Positions 20,246 to 30,573 of a DNA stretch of 64,000 nucleotides are shown piece by piece. The DNA comes from Symsagittifera roscoffensis. Taxonomy: Eukaryota; Xenacoelomorpha; Acoela; Convolutidae. The translations under genes were made by a program, and so were the position numbers. Under the pieces are notes generated by a model. The model saw only the letters and a program-made list of their open reading frames with translations. It was not told where the DNA came from and did not search any database. Each line of letters opens with the position of its first letter. Position 1 is the stretch's first letter. The stretch spans positions 11,130,386 to 11,194,385 of the forward strand of contig NC_087063.1 of assembly GCF_963678635.1 (NCBI RefSeq), given 5' to 3'.

Positions 20246-20800
20246 TTTCTCGGCATGTATCTTTGGAAATCTATTGCAATCGAGTACTATAAATTGTTTT
20301 CCCGTAATTATCTTTGTTCATAGAATGGTCAATTTTAGTAGGAATGGTAAATTTCAATTTCACGACTGCTGATATGCAGACTGCTCACATGCTCAATTTC
20401 TTGAAAATAATAATAAAGCTATCATCATTCAAGTAATAATCAGGGGAATTTTTTCGTTTTCGTGATTTTAGTCATTATTTCCGTCGGCTCGTTTTACATT
20501 TTAAAAATGAAATTTGTAATATCTGGTACGTTTGTTTTTTAAGCTTTCTTTCCAAAGCATAACCTTTTTGTTGATTTAAACATTTTTTATTATGATTTTA
20601 TGATAAAGATCGGTAATTTGTGATTTCGATTAAATGGTGTTTCGGCTAATGTTTTTTAAATTTAGTCAAATTCTATTGCGTAGTTTCGAGGGAAAATTTT
20701 TAAAAATTATTTTGTGTTTCGTTTTTTTTTTGCTCAAATTCTCCTCTTCTTTACTCTGTTCTTTTTACAATTCTTTTCTTCAATATTGAACCTCATCATC
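20246..20800. other. Intergenic, no gene seen
   Basis: AT-rich, matched in the right arm at about 58180-58840. No coding or RNA feature recognised. Confidence 0.4.
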
Positions 20801-20804
20801 TTTC

Positions 20805-21370
20805 AGGTTCCTTCTCAATTAGCCTTGCGTAACGTCGTTGCCTTTGCATGCTAAGGTCTGGGGTTGGCGTCTCGGTTGCGTGTGCTGCAAAGCAACTCAT
20901 TCAATTGCAAGTTCATTCTAGCATCAGGGGGAACTTGAAATAATTAAGTTTTTCCCATAAAATCATTTTTTTGCTCAACTGGTGTCTGCTCAAAGATTGT
21001 CAGATTAGTTGCTACATTACTGATTTTTATTCTGCTCTAAGCAATTGTGGTTGCAAGTCCAAGTCTTGTTCATTGTTGTTTCAGGCGGGACTTAAAACTT
21101 TATCATGATTTTTATCATGCGGGATTTTTTATCATGTTTTTTTTTTCGTATCAATTTTTGTCTGCTCAAAGATTGTCGAATTTGATGACTCTTTATAAGA
21201 TTTGATCCGTTGCTAATTTACTATTCACGTCTCTGGGATTTTTTTTAGGAATGACTTTCTATCGAGACATGTCGAGAAATTCAAAATTTTGGTAGACCTA
21301 GTTTTTGTCTACTATCTAGCAATGCTATGTTGGTGTGAGTGGTGCAAAGCTCCGGATTGCCTCTGTTAAA
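20805..21370 (+). repeat. SINE-like unit
   Basis: Starts AGGTTCCTTCTCAATTAGCC, like the unit at 16.2 kb (AGGTTCCTTCGCACTTAACC). Body with CTCAACTGGTGTCTGCTC; tail GCAAAGCTCCGGATTGCCTC at about 21346. The right-arm copy spans about 57378-58170 and contains an extra approximately 300-bp insertion. Confidence 0.5.
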
Positions 21371-21540
21371 ATAAATTCTGTGATCGTGTTAGTCTTCTCA
21401 TCTCGACATTAAAGACTGATCTTAAAATCATCGAGAAGCATTTTATATCGATAGCGATTAATTAGATATCAAAAGTCAAATTTACTGCTCTAGTCTTATG
21501 TTTTGGGATCACATTAATCTAGCCGATTTTAATGAACAAC

Positions 21541-21551
21541 TTGATTTCAGG
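21541..21551 (+). promoter_or_regulatory. 3' splice-site-like sequence before CSTF3
   Basis: TTGATTTCAG ends at 21550, 21 bases upstream of the ATG. The right copy reads TTGATTTTAG at the same place. It is a good acceptor consensus in front of an otherwise intronless gene. Confidence 0.55.
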
Positions 21552-21571
21552 TTGTTTTTGATAAATTAGTT

Positions 21572-23863
21572 ATGGGAGATCCGATCACTGGAGCTCCTGT
21601 GAGCTATGGAGTCCCATCTTCTCACAGGTCTAACAATTCGGTGCCTCCGCAACCAGTCGCAGAATTCTCCAGTCAAAGCATGCGTCTTGGGAGTAAAATT
21701 GAACGTGCTGAGAAAGGCATCGCCGAAGATCCGTACAATGTGGAATGCTGGAGTGTTTTAGTGAAAGAGACGAGCAACATGTTGGAAGAAGAGTCGAGAC
21801 GAACGTATGAACGTCTTGTGCACCAGTTTCCTACTTGTGGAAAGTATTGGAAAATTTACATCGATTTCGAAGTCAAGTTGCAGAATTATGAGCTAGTGGA
21901 AAAGCTCTTCCAAAGATGTCTCACGAAAGTGCTGAATCTTGAGCTGTGGAAGTCATATCTTGCGTATGTTCGCGAAACCAAAGGAAATTTACCAAATTTC
22001 AAGGAAAACATGGCGAACGCGTATGATTTTGCCCTTGAAAAAGTTGGAACTGATATTATGGCGTACACAATCTGGAACGATTATTTAGTTTTCCTCAAAG
22101 GAATCGAAGCTCAGGGCACGTATGCTGAAAACCAGAAAATAACAGCAGTGAGAAGAATTTACCAAAGAGGGTGTGCGACTCCTTTGATCAATGTAGATAC
22201 GCTCTGGAAAGAGTACAATAGCTTCGAGAACAGTGTGAATCATTTACTGGCTAAGAAGATTATAGAAGAAAAGACCAGGGACTATATAGCGGCGAGGAAA
22301 GTTGCCAAAGAGTACGAAGCAGTTACCCGACACCTGATCCGAAACGTTCCAGCAGTTCCTCCGGGACACCGATCTGGCTTGGCTGCTGCCGGAATAGCGG
22401 AGGAGCGATCTCAATTGGAACATTGGAGAAAGTATTTTAAGTGGGAAAAGGATAACCCTCTAGGCAGTGAAGATTACCTGTTCATATCAAAGAGAGTCAC
22501 ATATTCTTACGAGCAGTGCTTGCTAGTCTTTGGGCATCATCCAGATGTGTGGTGCGAAGTATGCGCGTGGCTTCAACAGGTATCTCAAATATTGAATCAA
22601 AAAGGAGATTCAGCAAATTCTAAAGCGTTCTTAGATTCAGTGGCTAATATGCATGAGCGTGCAATCAGTCATCTCATGAAACTCAACCACCTTATGTATT
22701 TTGCATACGCAGATTATGAAGAGTCCCGAATGAAAATGGCCAAAGTTCATCAGATCTACGAGCGAGCTTTGGCCGTTGAAGATTTGGACCCTACGTTAGT
22801 TTATATTCAGTTCATGAAGTTTGCCCGACGTTCAGAGGGCATTAAAACCGCCCGAGTAATTTTCAAACGAGCACGAGAAGATAAGCGATCAGGAGCATTT
22901 ATTTACGTAGCTGCTGCTTTAATTGAGTTTTACTGTAGTAAAGATCAAAATATCGCGTATAAAATATTCGAGCTTGGTCTGAGAAAACACCAAAATGAAA
23001 CTGCGTATATTACAGCGTATTTGGATTTCTTGTCTCATCTTAACGATGTAAATAACACCCGAGTTCTCTTTGAGAAAGCTTTGGCCTCTAAAACTCCCGA
23101 TCACTGCCTCGAAGTCTGGGAAAACTATATATCATTTGAATCTCTATGCGGTGATTTGGCAAGCATCCAAAAAGTCGAGAAGAAAAGGATGACAGCTTTT
23201 CCTGAAGTCTTCGAGGGCAGAGAAGCTAAAATGTTGATAGACAGATACAAGTTCTTAGATTTAGTTCCAGTCAGTGAAGCGCAGCTCAAAGCCATGCAGT
23301 ACCAAACAGCTTTGCCTCACTTGCAGAAGAAGTTTAAAAACATAGCTCCTCTGACATCGGCTGCGGCGTTTGTGACATCGGGAGGTCTATATGGAGACGA
23401 AATCTCCTCGAGATCCCAGCTATATCCACTTCCGGACACAACTCAAATGATTCCATTCAAGCCGAATCGATCTTCAGCCGCGGAGAGCTTGATAGTTCCA
23501 GGAGGCGACTTCCCGATTCCTCCCGCCGCCGCGTCAATTCTTAGGAAGCTCCCGCCTCCGAACTGTTTCCAAGGACCTTTTGTCATTCTGGACGAATTTA
23601 TGAAGCAAATGTTGGAGTTAGAGTTGCCAGAGGCATCAGGATCCGAGGTCAGAGGTCAAGTGGGGCTAAAAAGAGCCCTGATTATGGAAGAAGAGGATAG
23701 CGATGATGAAGAGGGAGGAATGAGGCGACGTTCGGGAGCTTTTGGAAGTAGGTTGCCCTCAGGAGCAGCCACTAAGTACCCAAATGTGGCTCAGAATCCA
23801 CCGGTGAACGATATTTATAGGCAGCGCCAGCAAATGAAAAGTTCGTCCGGTTTTCAAAACTAG
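21572..23863 (+). CDS. CSTF3: Cleavage stimulation factor subunit 3 (CstF-77 / suppressor of forked)
   Basis: 763-residue scaffold subunit of the CstF complex, which binds the downstream element of pre-mRNA during 3'-end cleavage and polyadenylation in the nucleus. Residues about 45-560 are tandem HAT helical repeats (first repeat with YNVECWSVLVKE and W/Y-rich helices, later YIQFMKFARRSEG). The C-terminal region holds the highly conserved proline-rich KLPPPNCFQGPFV stretch (about 675-690), which in the family contacts CstF-64 and symplekin-type partners. An acidic patch (EEEDSDDEEGG) and the terminal NDIYRQRQQ motif follow. It is slightly longer than the human protein (717). There is no intron, which is unusual because vertebrate CSTF3 has many. 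It is followed after 205 bases by mL50 on the same strand. The inverted copy differs at four residues. Confidence 0.97.
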   Translation: MGDPITGAPVSYGVPSSHRSNNSVPPQPVAEFSSQSMRLGSKIERAEKGIAEDPYNVECWSVLVKETSNMLEEESRRTYERLVHQFPTCGKYWKIYIDFEVKLQNYELVEKLFQRCLTKVLNLELWKSYLAYVRETKGNLPNFKENMANAYDFALEKVGTDIMAYTIWNDYLVFLKGIEAQGTYAENQKITAVRRIYQRGCATPLINVDTLWKEYNSFENSVNHLLAKKIIEEKTRDYIAARKVAKEYEAVTRHLIRNVPAVPPGHRSGLAAAGIAEERSQLEHWRKYFKWEKDNPLGSEDYLFISKRVTYSYEQCLLVFGHHPDVWCEVCAWLQQVSQILNQKGDSANSKAFLDSVANMHERAISHLMKLNHLMYFAYADYEESRMKMAKVHQIYERALAVEDLDPTLVYIQFMKFARRSEGIKTARVIFKRAREDKRSGAFIYVAAALIEFYCSKDQNIAYKIFELGLRKHQNETAYITAYLDFLSHLNDVNNTRVLFEKALASKTPDHCLEVWENYISFESLCGDLASIQKVEKKRMTAFPEVFEGREAKMLIDRYKFLDLVPVSEAQLKAMQYQTALPHLQKKFKNIAPLTSAAAFVTSGGLYGDEISSRSQLYPLPDTTQMIPFKPNRSSAAESLIVPGGDFPIPPAAASILRKLPPPNCFQGPFVILDEFMKQMLELELPEASGSEVRGQVGLKRALIMEEEDSDDEEGGMRRRSGAFGSRLPSGAATKYPNVAQNPPVNDIYRQRQQMKSSSGFQN

Positions 23864-23921
23864 AAGCAATCAAATAGACTAGTACCGTAGGTGTAACTCT
23901 TTTTGTCTTTTTCTTTGTTGC

Positions 23922-23927
23922 AATAAA
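23922..23927 (+). terminator. Poly(A) signal AATAAA of CSTF3
   Basis: AATAAA lies 59 bases after the CSTF3 stop and is followed by T-rich sequence. It is conserved at 54796-54801 in the right arm. Confidence 0.6.
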
Positions 23928-24051
23928 TATATTTTTAATTTGACGCTTTTTAAAATTATATTACTGTATCAGTTTGAAGTGAGTGGCTGCTTTTGTTAGA
24001 AAGTAGTTTTGCACCACCAGAAATTTGAATTGAGTTTTTGTCTGAAAAGCT

Positions 24052-24063
24052 CTCCATTTCAGA
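24052..24063 (+). promoter_or_regulatory. 3' splice-site-like sequence before mL50
   Basis: CTCCATTTCAG ends at 24062, 5 bases before ATG 24068 and about 135 bases after the CSTF3 poly(A) signal. This spacing resembles that between genes in trans-spliced operons. The same sequence is at the right-arm position. Confidence 0.5.
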
Positions 24064-24067
24064 TACA

Positions 24068-24637
24068 ATGCTACGAATGAGAACTATTTTTTGTTTGCAA
24101 TGCAACTGCTTGAAATTTGTACCAAGTCGTTGCAACGATTTTCAATCTATCTCAACTTCAGTTAGTAGAAATTCAAGCTCATTAGTACACAAATTGAAGT
24201 CAAAATTTTTCCCTGAAGAAACGGTGCCTGAAATAGATGCACGGAAAACATTCAGTCGCCCGGTAGAAGAAGATCCAAGAACTAAAGATTACGTTCCCCA
24301 GCGAAATATTGACGAGATCATCAAAAGCTTGCATCATGAGCATCTGCAGTTATGGGAAGGATCGGAACCCTTTTCAGACCCAGTTGCTAAGTTCAGGTTC
24401 TTAGCTTACTGTGGAAACACTCTTGGAAAACGAGTTGGATCCAGTTACATTGACCAGATCAACTGTCTGGAAGATTTGATTGAGTTCTACACAAAGCCAG
24501 ACTTCAAGAGCAGTCCGCTGCAGAGAATGAGCCGGTCGAACACTAAGCCGAGTAATTTAGTCGTGTTTGAAGATGCTCTGACAGACGAAGAGATGACGCG
24601 GCGTGGTCATTTGTGGGATAGATGGATAGTAGAGTAA
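24068..24637 (+). CDS. MRPL50: Large mitoribosomal subunit protein mL50
   Basis: 189-residue protein from ATG 24068; the frame is open upstream to 24038, but that part overlaps the acceptor site. The N-terminus (MLRMRTIFCL...) is basic and hydrophobic, as in a mitochondrial targeting peptide. The C-terminal half fits the mL50 acyl-carrier-like fold: FSDPVAKFRFLAYCGNTLG, then VGSSYIDQINCLEDLIEFY and SNLVVFED, matching the order KF.LL..L...LG..V.NS.L......D...FY seen in animal MRPL50. It acts in the mitochondrial ribosome. It lies directly downstream of CSTF3, possibly in one transcription unit. The right copy (54086-54655) encodes the same protein. An extra fragment of its middle is at 25975-26050. 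Confidence 0.75.
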   Translation: MLRMRTIFCLQCNCLKFVPSRCNDFQSISTSVSRNSSSLVHKLKSKFFPEETVPEIDARKTFSRPVEEDPRTKDYVPQRNIDEIIKSLHHEHLQLWEGSEPFSDPVAKFRFLAYCGNTLGKRVGSSYIDQINCLEDLIEFYTKPDFKSSPLQRMSRSNTKPSNLVVFEDALTDEEMTRRGHLWDRWIVE

Positions 24638-25155
24638 CAAACTTTAATTGAAAAACTTTATTGTTATGCTGTGACAAAACAAACTCAATTTAACAGTTGA
24701 CACGCATTTAAATGAAGAGGCATCTTGGACATGGTTGCTGGAATATATTGTTAAAGATGACAGTGAAAATTTATTGACGAAACAGTTGTCTGAATTGACA
24801 GATAATAAAATGACTATTTTATAAGAATTTTTAAATTTGCGGAGCGACTGTATTCATTCGAACCTTCTTTTTTTCCAACCTAAGTCGCAAATATTGGTGC
24901 CACTTTTGGGGCACCTTTACAGCTTATTCATAGCACGGTCCTCGACATTCGAATAGTAATAAGTTAACACAGTTGATGCACTTCTAATTCATCAAATGAA
25001 CCGAAAGAAGTGATTTGTTTCAAACAACATAACAATATTGAAAACTCGATTTCAAAAATTTTCTGAAATGCATGTGGTTTTATGCTTTGCGATTAGTTTC
25101 ATGTAAAGTTAGTGTGGATGCCTTCAGTTTGTTATAATCCAATTTATTACTTGCA
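24638..25155. other. Intergenic downstream of mL50, no gene seen
   Basis: Conserved in the right arm at about 53565-54085. No reading frame or RNA recognised. Confidence 0.4.
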
Positions 25156-25159
25156 AAAT

Positions 25160-25425
25160 TGCGTCTATTTGTTTTTGGTACCACTTTAACTGAATCGCAT
25201 TGGCAGTTTATTAGCATATGTAGCTGCTTTATTCGTGACTAGTGATTGGTCGTGAGACTCAAAATCTCTTGATTGCAGTATGTCGCAGATCGAATCCTAG
25301 ACCTATCCGAGTTTTCGCTATTTGTGGCTTGTTTCTATTTTTTCTTATTGCACTTTCTAGAGCTGCCTTCTGGTCGTGTTCTTGCAAGTGTTTGCGAAGC
25401 GCGCAGCTTCGCCTCTTAAGTTTTT
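25160..25425 (+). repeat. Second SINE-like family: tRNA-like head plus GCGAAGC hairpin tail
   Basis: The head (about 25238-25310) contains TGATTGGTCGTGAGACTC and a B-box-like AGATCGAATCC. The tail has GCGAAGCGCGCAGCTTCGCC (25396-25415). Other copies, on the minus strand, are at about 36180-36450 (which has a better head, TGGCTGAGTAGTTAGTG and GGTTCGAATCC) and 53245-53480 (the arm partner). Confidence 0.5.
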
Positions 25426-25974
25426 CATGAAGTTCGAAAAGACAATGGCCGTGATTCGGATTCCAAAAAAAAATGAAAGAAGCTATCACAGTTTCGAGAA
25501 AAATTGGTCTGAACTTTTCCAAGCAGTGTAACGTAGTTAGTTTTTAACCAATATCAACTCATTCTTGCAGATCATTAAACAATTGAACCTCTCCTTGATA
25601 ATAAAGAAAACAAAATTTTTTTTAAAGTGAAGATTTTGATTCTTTTTTTTGCTAAAAATTTTCATTGCTTTAAATAGAACTCCAGTCGGAACATTCTGTG
25701 TATTTGCACAGCTTCCAGCTATCCTTGTTAGTTCATGTATTATTCGAAAATATTATGAGTTTCATGGTCAGATGGTGAACAATAATACATTGTGCCCGCA
25801 GAGCATGGCCATTAATGGAGTTATTTTATCTATTAATAGCGAGGATTTTTTGAAACAGAACATGTCGTTGAAGTTATCGGCTTCTTGGTTTTTCGATTAG
25901 TTAGTCTCGGCTTGAAAGTTTAGTAGACAAATGTTTTACATTTTGCTGCGTTACTGGACAATGATTTCAATTTT

Positions 25975-26050
25975 TCGTACGGTAGAAGATGATCCAAGAA
26001 CTATGGATTACGTCCCTCAGCAAAATAATAACGAGTGCGTAAAAGAACTT
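25975..26050 (+). pseudogene. mL50 (MRPL50) gene fragment
   Basis: The translated stretch VEDDPRTMDYVPQQNNNE matches residues about 70-88 of the intact mL50 gene (VEEDPRTKDYVPQRNIDE) 1.7 kb upstream, at about 80% in DNA. Similarity is limited to this short segment. It is also present in the right arm (about 52630-52700), so it predates the separation of the arms. Confidence 0.7.
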
Positions 26051-26149
26051 ACAAAGGAACAAAAAAAAAACTTTTTTAAAAAATAGAGTTAAACAAGACT
26101 ATGGCGCTGTAATAACACGAAAAAAAGTTAAATGTACTAACAATTTTTT

Positions 26150-27330
26150 TGTAAAAATCATCCCCCACACGCCATATAAATGATAGATTTCGCTCCTAGT
26201 AACAAATCAGTTATGTCAAATAACCTTCTTTCAACCAATTTGGAACGACTTCTACGACGGAATAAATCTTCGCTTACGCGTTGATAGATCGAATCATATC
26301 GCGTGTTAATTGTCCCAAAATGGCAGTATTTAAACCCCCATAACTCTACAAAAAATGATCACTGGTAAAATATCTTTTCAAATTTAAGCCCATGACAACA
26401 ATACCTTTTGAAAGAAATTTGAAAAAAGTTCGTCAAAATGGCTAAAAATTCAAATTGTGTCTGTAGAAAAAACCACCCCGAGCAAAAATTCTCGGTTATA
26501 TTCGTTATGAAAGTCGGAAAAACAAGAGCGTGATGAACAGATAAATTTTCAAGTTATAATAGCCAATATGAGCTGAGCATAAGCAAGTGATAGCGCTCTG
26601 ACTCAATTGGTTTTAATCTGTTTCTTTTTGTCAGAAATTCACGGAGAATTGTATGTAGCGTTTTTGGTTTCTATGAACTGTACAAAATTGCCGTCTTAGA
26701 GTCACATGTTTACTTTTATTTACTTAACAGCAGGCAGCAGATAACAATAACCTTTTGGTCGTATTATATCCCTTTTCTATTTTGTTTTGATGGCTGAAAA
26801 GTAAGTACAAAAACTTTCAAATTTGTCTTGTTAACGCATTTTCCAGTTCTCTGCTAAACAGTGATCTTACTAAGAATTGACAGCGGACACCGTATAAAAG
26901 GTTTATGTTTAGTACGCAGCTGTTTCATAAATTTGACTGCGTTACTGGATGAAATAGTTCACATTGTTTTTCGGTTGGCTCACATGATATGCTACTGATG
27001 TAATTGTTCCGATTTTTGAAGAAAACGAAATATTTATGCTCGGTGTGGTTTTTTATTCACTCATTTTTCGCCGATCGAGATAATAGTTTTCAACAGAAAT
27101 TACTTATACCCCATCGAAGATATCGACTTCCTGGGTTCAAATTTAAAAAGTTATTTTATCTTCAATTATATTTTGTAAAGTTCTGTGGGTTTGAATTGAA
27201 CCAAATTATGCGCGCTTTGAAGAGTGCATTCATAATGCTGAGAGCGTAACGCGAATTATTCATGCGTGGCGAATGATCCCCCACAGCAAAATGGTTCCAA
27301 ATTGACATGAGGCTGGCTAATTGGTCGCAT
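26150..27330. repeat. Long imperfect inverted repeat (foldback or MITE-like)
   Basis: The left half, read in reverse complement, resembles the right half: GCTCGGGGTGGTTTTTTCT against GCTCGGTGTGGTTTTTTAT, GGGCTTAAATTTGAAAAG against GGGTTCAAATTTAAAAAG, and GTTCCAAATTGG against GTTCCAAATTGA. Both halves have CCCCCACA near their outer ends. Arms are about 450-500 bp and match only moderately. The right-arm partner is at about 51340-52500. No transposase is visible. Confidence 0.5.
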
Positions 27331-29460
27331 TAATTTTGTAGACTCAACATTTCACACTTCGATATTGTCCAAAATTTATAGGTTTTCAATGTTTTTTCCC
27401 CCAAAAACTGTTCTATATAAATTAAGGGACAGTCGGAACATTCAGGGCTTCGCTTTCATATACGAGCAGTCTTGTTTATTTCTCTAAAATAGATTTGCCT
27501 CATCTTTCTGTGTCACATTTGGTGCTAGGGATTTTAGCAGACCGGTTTTTTAGCAGACTCAGAACAATTATAAAGTGTGATAGCTAACTTTATACGGGGC
27601 ATTGGCGATTAGCGAGCACCTGCTCCGCTGTGCTTCAATTCAATACAAGTGTTATTCTGCGCGTAAATCTTTGTTTTGCCGCTAATTTAGACAGTTGTGT
27701 TTTTGAAGTTGATAGTTTTGTTGACAAATCGTGAGATATTTGACTAAATTGGGGAAGCTTGGCTCCAGACTGAGCGTCTTTTTGAGTCTGTCAATCAATC
27801 ATCCATCACTTTATTACGTTGGTCTGCTAAAAGACTCATTTTTCACTTTTTATGCTAAAAGATTGGTATGCTTAACGATCGGTCCCCATCACATTTTACT
27901 CTAGCTTGCCAGTGCTATAAGGCTTGAAAGTTTTCTGCCGTATTTTCGGCTGTTTGCTTTGTGTAAGGATATCAGTAGTATATATGTGATGAGAGGTGGG
28001 GTGCCGGCTGACCCCCATGTATCTGTCGAAGCAATTTTTTTTTTCAATTATATTTTTAAAACCGTGCCCACTTGTTTCCGCCGCAGTCATTTCAGCCCCA
28101 AAATCCCACTAATTTCAGCCCCCAAGTTACTCTCTTTAATTCACTTTGATATACATTATCAGACATACGGGATGTTTTACTTCTGTTCCTGTTATTCGCT
28201 TTGATACAACACGAGTGCAACACGCGAGTCAACAGTATTGCGCACAGAATTAAAGTTGATTGGGTTTAAATAGGCTTAATTACGTGCATTGACATTCGAG
28301 TGGAACTGACTTCTTGTTTCGGGGGTGGAAAGGACTGGGAGCGTTTTAAAACATACTAATTGGACTGGGAAAAGAGCTTCTGGTGAAATTACTGAAGCCT
28401 TTGCCTCTACGGCGAAGTTTTTGTGATTTGATTCTTTAGAGATTCCAGCAAATTCAGAGTTATAAATGTAAAGTTTTTGTTTTTCTAATATCAAATATTG
28501 CAAAAAACATGTTTTTATTTAATTTTTGAGTTCGTAAGTTTGAACAGTGCTAAACTGGAATTTAAATTACGGTGCTATTTATTATCTAGTGCACAGTTCA
28601 AAGCTTTAAATTGCAGTCGCTTAGTGCTGAGCACGGTGGCGCTATGTCTATGCAAGAGTTGTTGGATCATTTTTGCACTTGTAGGCTAAATTAGCACTTA
28701 TAGGCTAAAAGCATGCTCTATTTTTCATCGGGCATTGAGAGATTTATTGAGGTAATTAATACTGAAAGGCAATGTATTCGCTAACCGCATTAGCCAAAAC
28801 AATGTAATGCTTATTTTAAGGTCAGTTTTGATGTCAACGGCAATTCATTTTCACTAGTATGTAAAATTTGACTACTATTCAGGTAAGTTACACATTTGAA
28901 GGTTTTCCCCTTAGTGCATAAATATGAAAGAAAAATTAGGTTCTATCTCTTGAATTTTTTAAATGGGCAATATTGAACATTAACTTGAAAAACAGACAAC
29001 ATTTTCACATCTACTTAAGAAAATGACCTCAGCTATCGTCGAAAATAATCTCAACACTTGTTTTGAATGAATTACAAAACTTCCGGAGGTGAAAATGCCA
29101 GATTTTACCATCTGAATCAGTTTTTTTAATGACGTAAAAATAAAAGTAGAACATTCGTTTCTGATAATTTGTCACACTGAACAAATCAGTTCTGTTGCAA
29201 AAAGTTTTTTGGTGCTCAATTAAAAGTATGTGCCTATTACAAATCTCACTTAGACTTCACAATAACAAACTGTCTTCATGAAAAACTCGCGAACTGATAA
29301 ATAAGAATTTTGAAACTCAAAACCGATTAGAACTCAAAGGATGAAACCATTATATAAGGGCAAGGTTTGAATTTTTTTCTACATTTTATCAGCAAAAAAA
29401 ATGTTTACACTGCTGGACAAAATTATTCCCACAATATTGGTTTTTATTCTCTAAATTGCA
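27331..29460. other. Intergenic; short element with TTTTAGCAGACCGG ends
   Basis: At 27533-27895 the inverted motifs TTTTAGCAGACCGG and TTGGTCTGCTAAAA flank about 290 bp that may be a small MITE-like element. The right arm has an additional CCGGTCTGCTAAAA unit (about 51085-51120). No coding region is supported: the short ORFs in both arms do not stay in the same frame. Confidence 0.35.
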
Positions 29461-29891
29461 CAATCTCAAGGACAGTTTTGGTCAATATTTACAAAAATTT
29501 CAACAACTTTTAAGTCAACTAAATCGACCGTGAATAAATAATATCCGCTGCCATTTTCTCATTTAATACTACTTATTTTGAAACACTACCAGTTTGATAC
29601 AGGGTTGAGAAGGCCAGTTTCCTTAATCTCCCTAGTTTCCTTAATTGTTTTAAAAATATTTTGCGGTATGCCAAAGTTTTGGGCTTTTGTTACATTTTGA
29701 AAAACACAAATTTATTAGAGTTTCGTAAATTTCTGAGGGCTACCGAAAAACGCTGCCGAAATATTAGGATCAAAATTTAAGCAAACCTTACCATGTGGTC
29801 AACTCGTTTTGCTTGGTCTTTCTTAACTATACTGAGCGACATTGAAAATCCAATAGCAACATCCATTCGCTTGCGTTGATATATGATCGCA
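29461..29891 (+). repeat. LTR-like 431-bp repeat, 5' side
   Basis: Matches 48749-49178 and 41827-42258, both in inverted orientation relative to this copy, and ends in CA as LTRs do. The expected TG start is not obvious (it begins CAATCTCAAGG). Gag-like coding sequence begins almost directly after it, without a normal leader or an obvious primer-binding site. Confidence 0.6.
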
Positions 29892-29892
29892 T

Positions 29893-30532
29893 TCGCAATC
29901 AGGAGAAAAGAGTTGGTTGGGAAAATCACGTCATAAAAGCCCGGGAGAAAGGAGTGTTATGAAATTCATATAGATGGGACGAAGCAGAGGCGAAAGTTCG
30001 CAGTTATCTTTTTCTCAGCTTGGGAGCCGATGGACAAAGACAAGTTCAACAGAAAAGACCTAGTTTGGAACTACACAATGTGACCACACAAGAACTCATG
30101 ACAATACTGGAATACATTTTTGTTACTAACAGAATTGTAGCCTTCGAAAGATATAATTTTATCTGTCGTAAGCAAAAGAAATTGGAGAGTCTTGAACAAT
30201 TTCATGCAGATCTAGTCGAATTAGCCTCACGGGCTGACTGTGGGGACCGAAAAGACGAATGGGTCAGAGACATGTTCACAGCGCATATGAAGAATGAAAA
30301 GATCGCAGAAGAACTATTAGCTCAAACACGGACCCCACAAGATGCATATGAATATGCAATCCGTCGGGAAAAAAGCATTGAACACAGCCGCACAATGAAG
30401 ACAAATCCATTCGGAAGACAAACTACAACGAAACATGAACCAGTACAGTATATCAACACACGTGTTCGATACAATTATTCAAACAATCAAAACTCACAAA
30501 GAAGTCGGAGTGGTTTTCGCGGACGACCGTAG
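29893..30532 (+). pseudogene. gypsy-like gag (broken)
   Basis: Helical capsid-like sequence beginning without an ATG just inside the LTR edge (IRNQEKRVGWENH), interrupted by TGA at about 29958, then continuing through FICRKQKKLESLEQFHADL (a retrotransposon gag signature region) to a basic RSRSGFRGRP end with a stop at 30532. The zinc knuckle is in the next frame segment. Confidence 0.7.
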
Positions 30533-30573
30533 CTACGTGGAACACAAACACAAGAGGACAACAAAGCAACAAT

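Noticed and set aside
24038-24067. Upstream extension of mL50 (MSEKLSISDT)
   Set aside because: It starts at a TTG and covers the splice-acceptor-like TTTCAG; ATG 24068 is the better start and gives a mitochondrial-type N-terminus.
28276-28503. Short ORF apparently shared by both arms (50139-50372 on the right)
   Set aside because: The two versions differ in frame after about 45 codons, have no acceptor or start conservation, and match no family.
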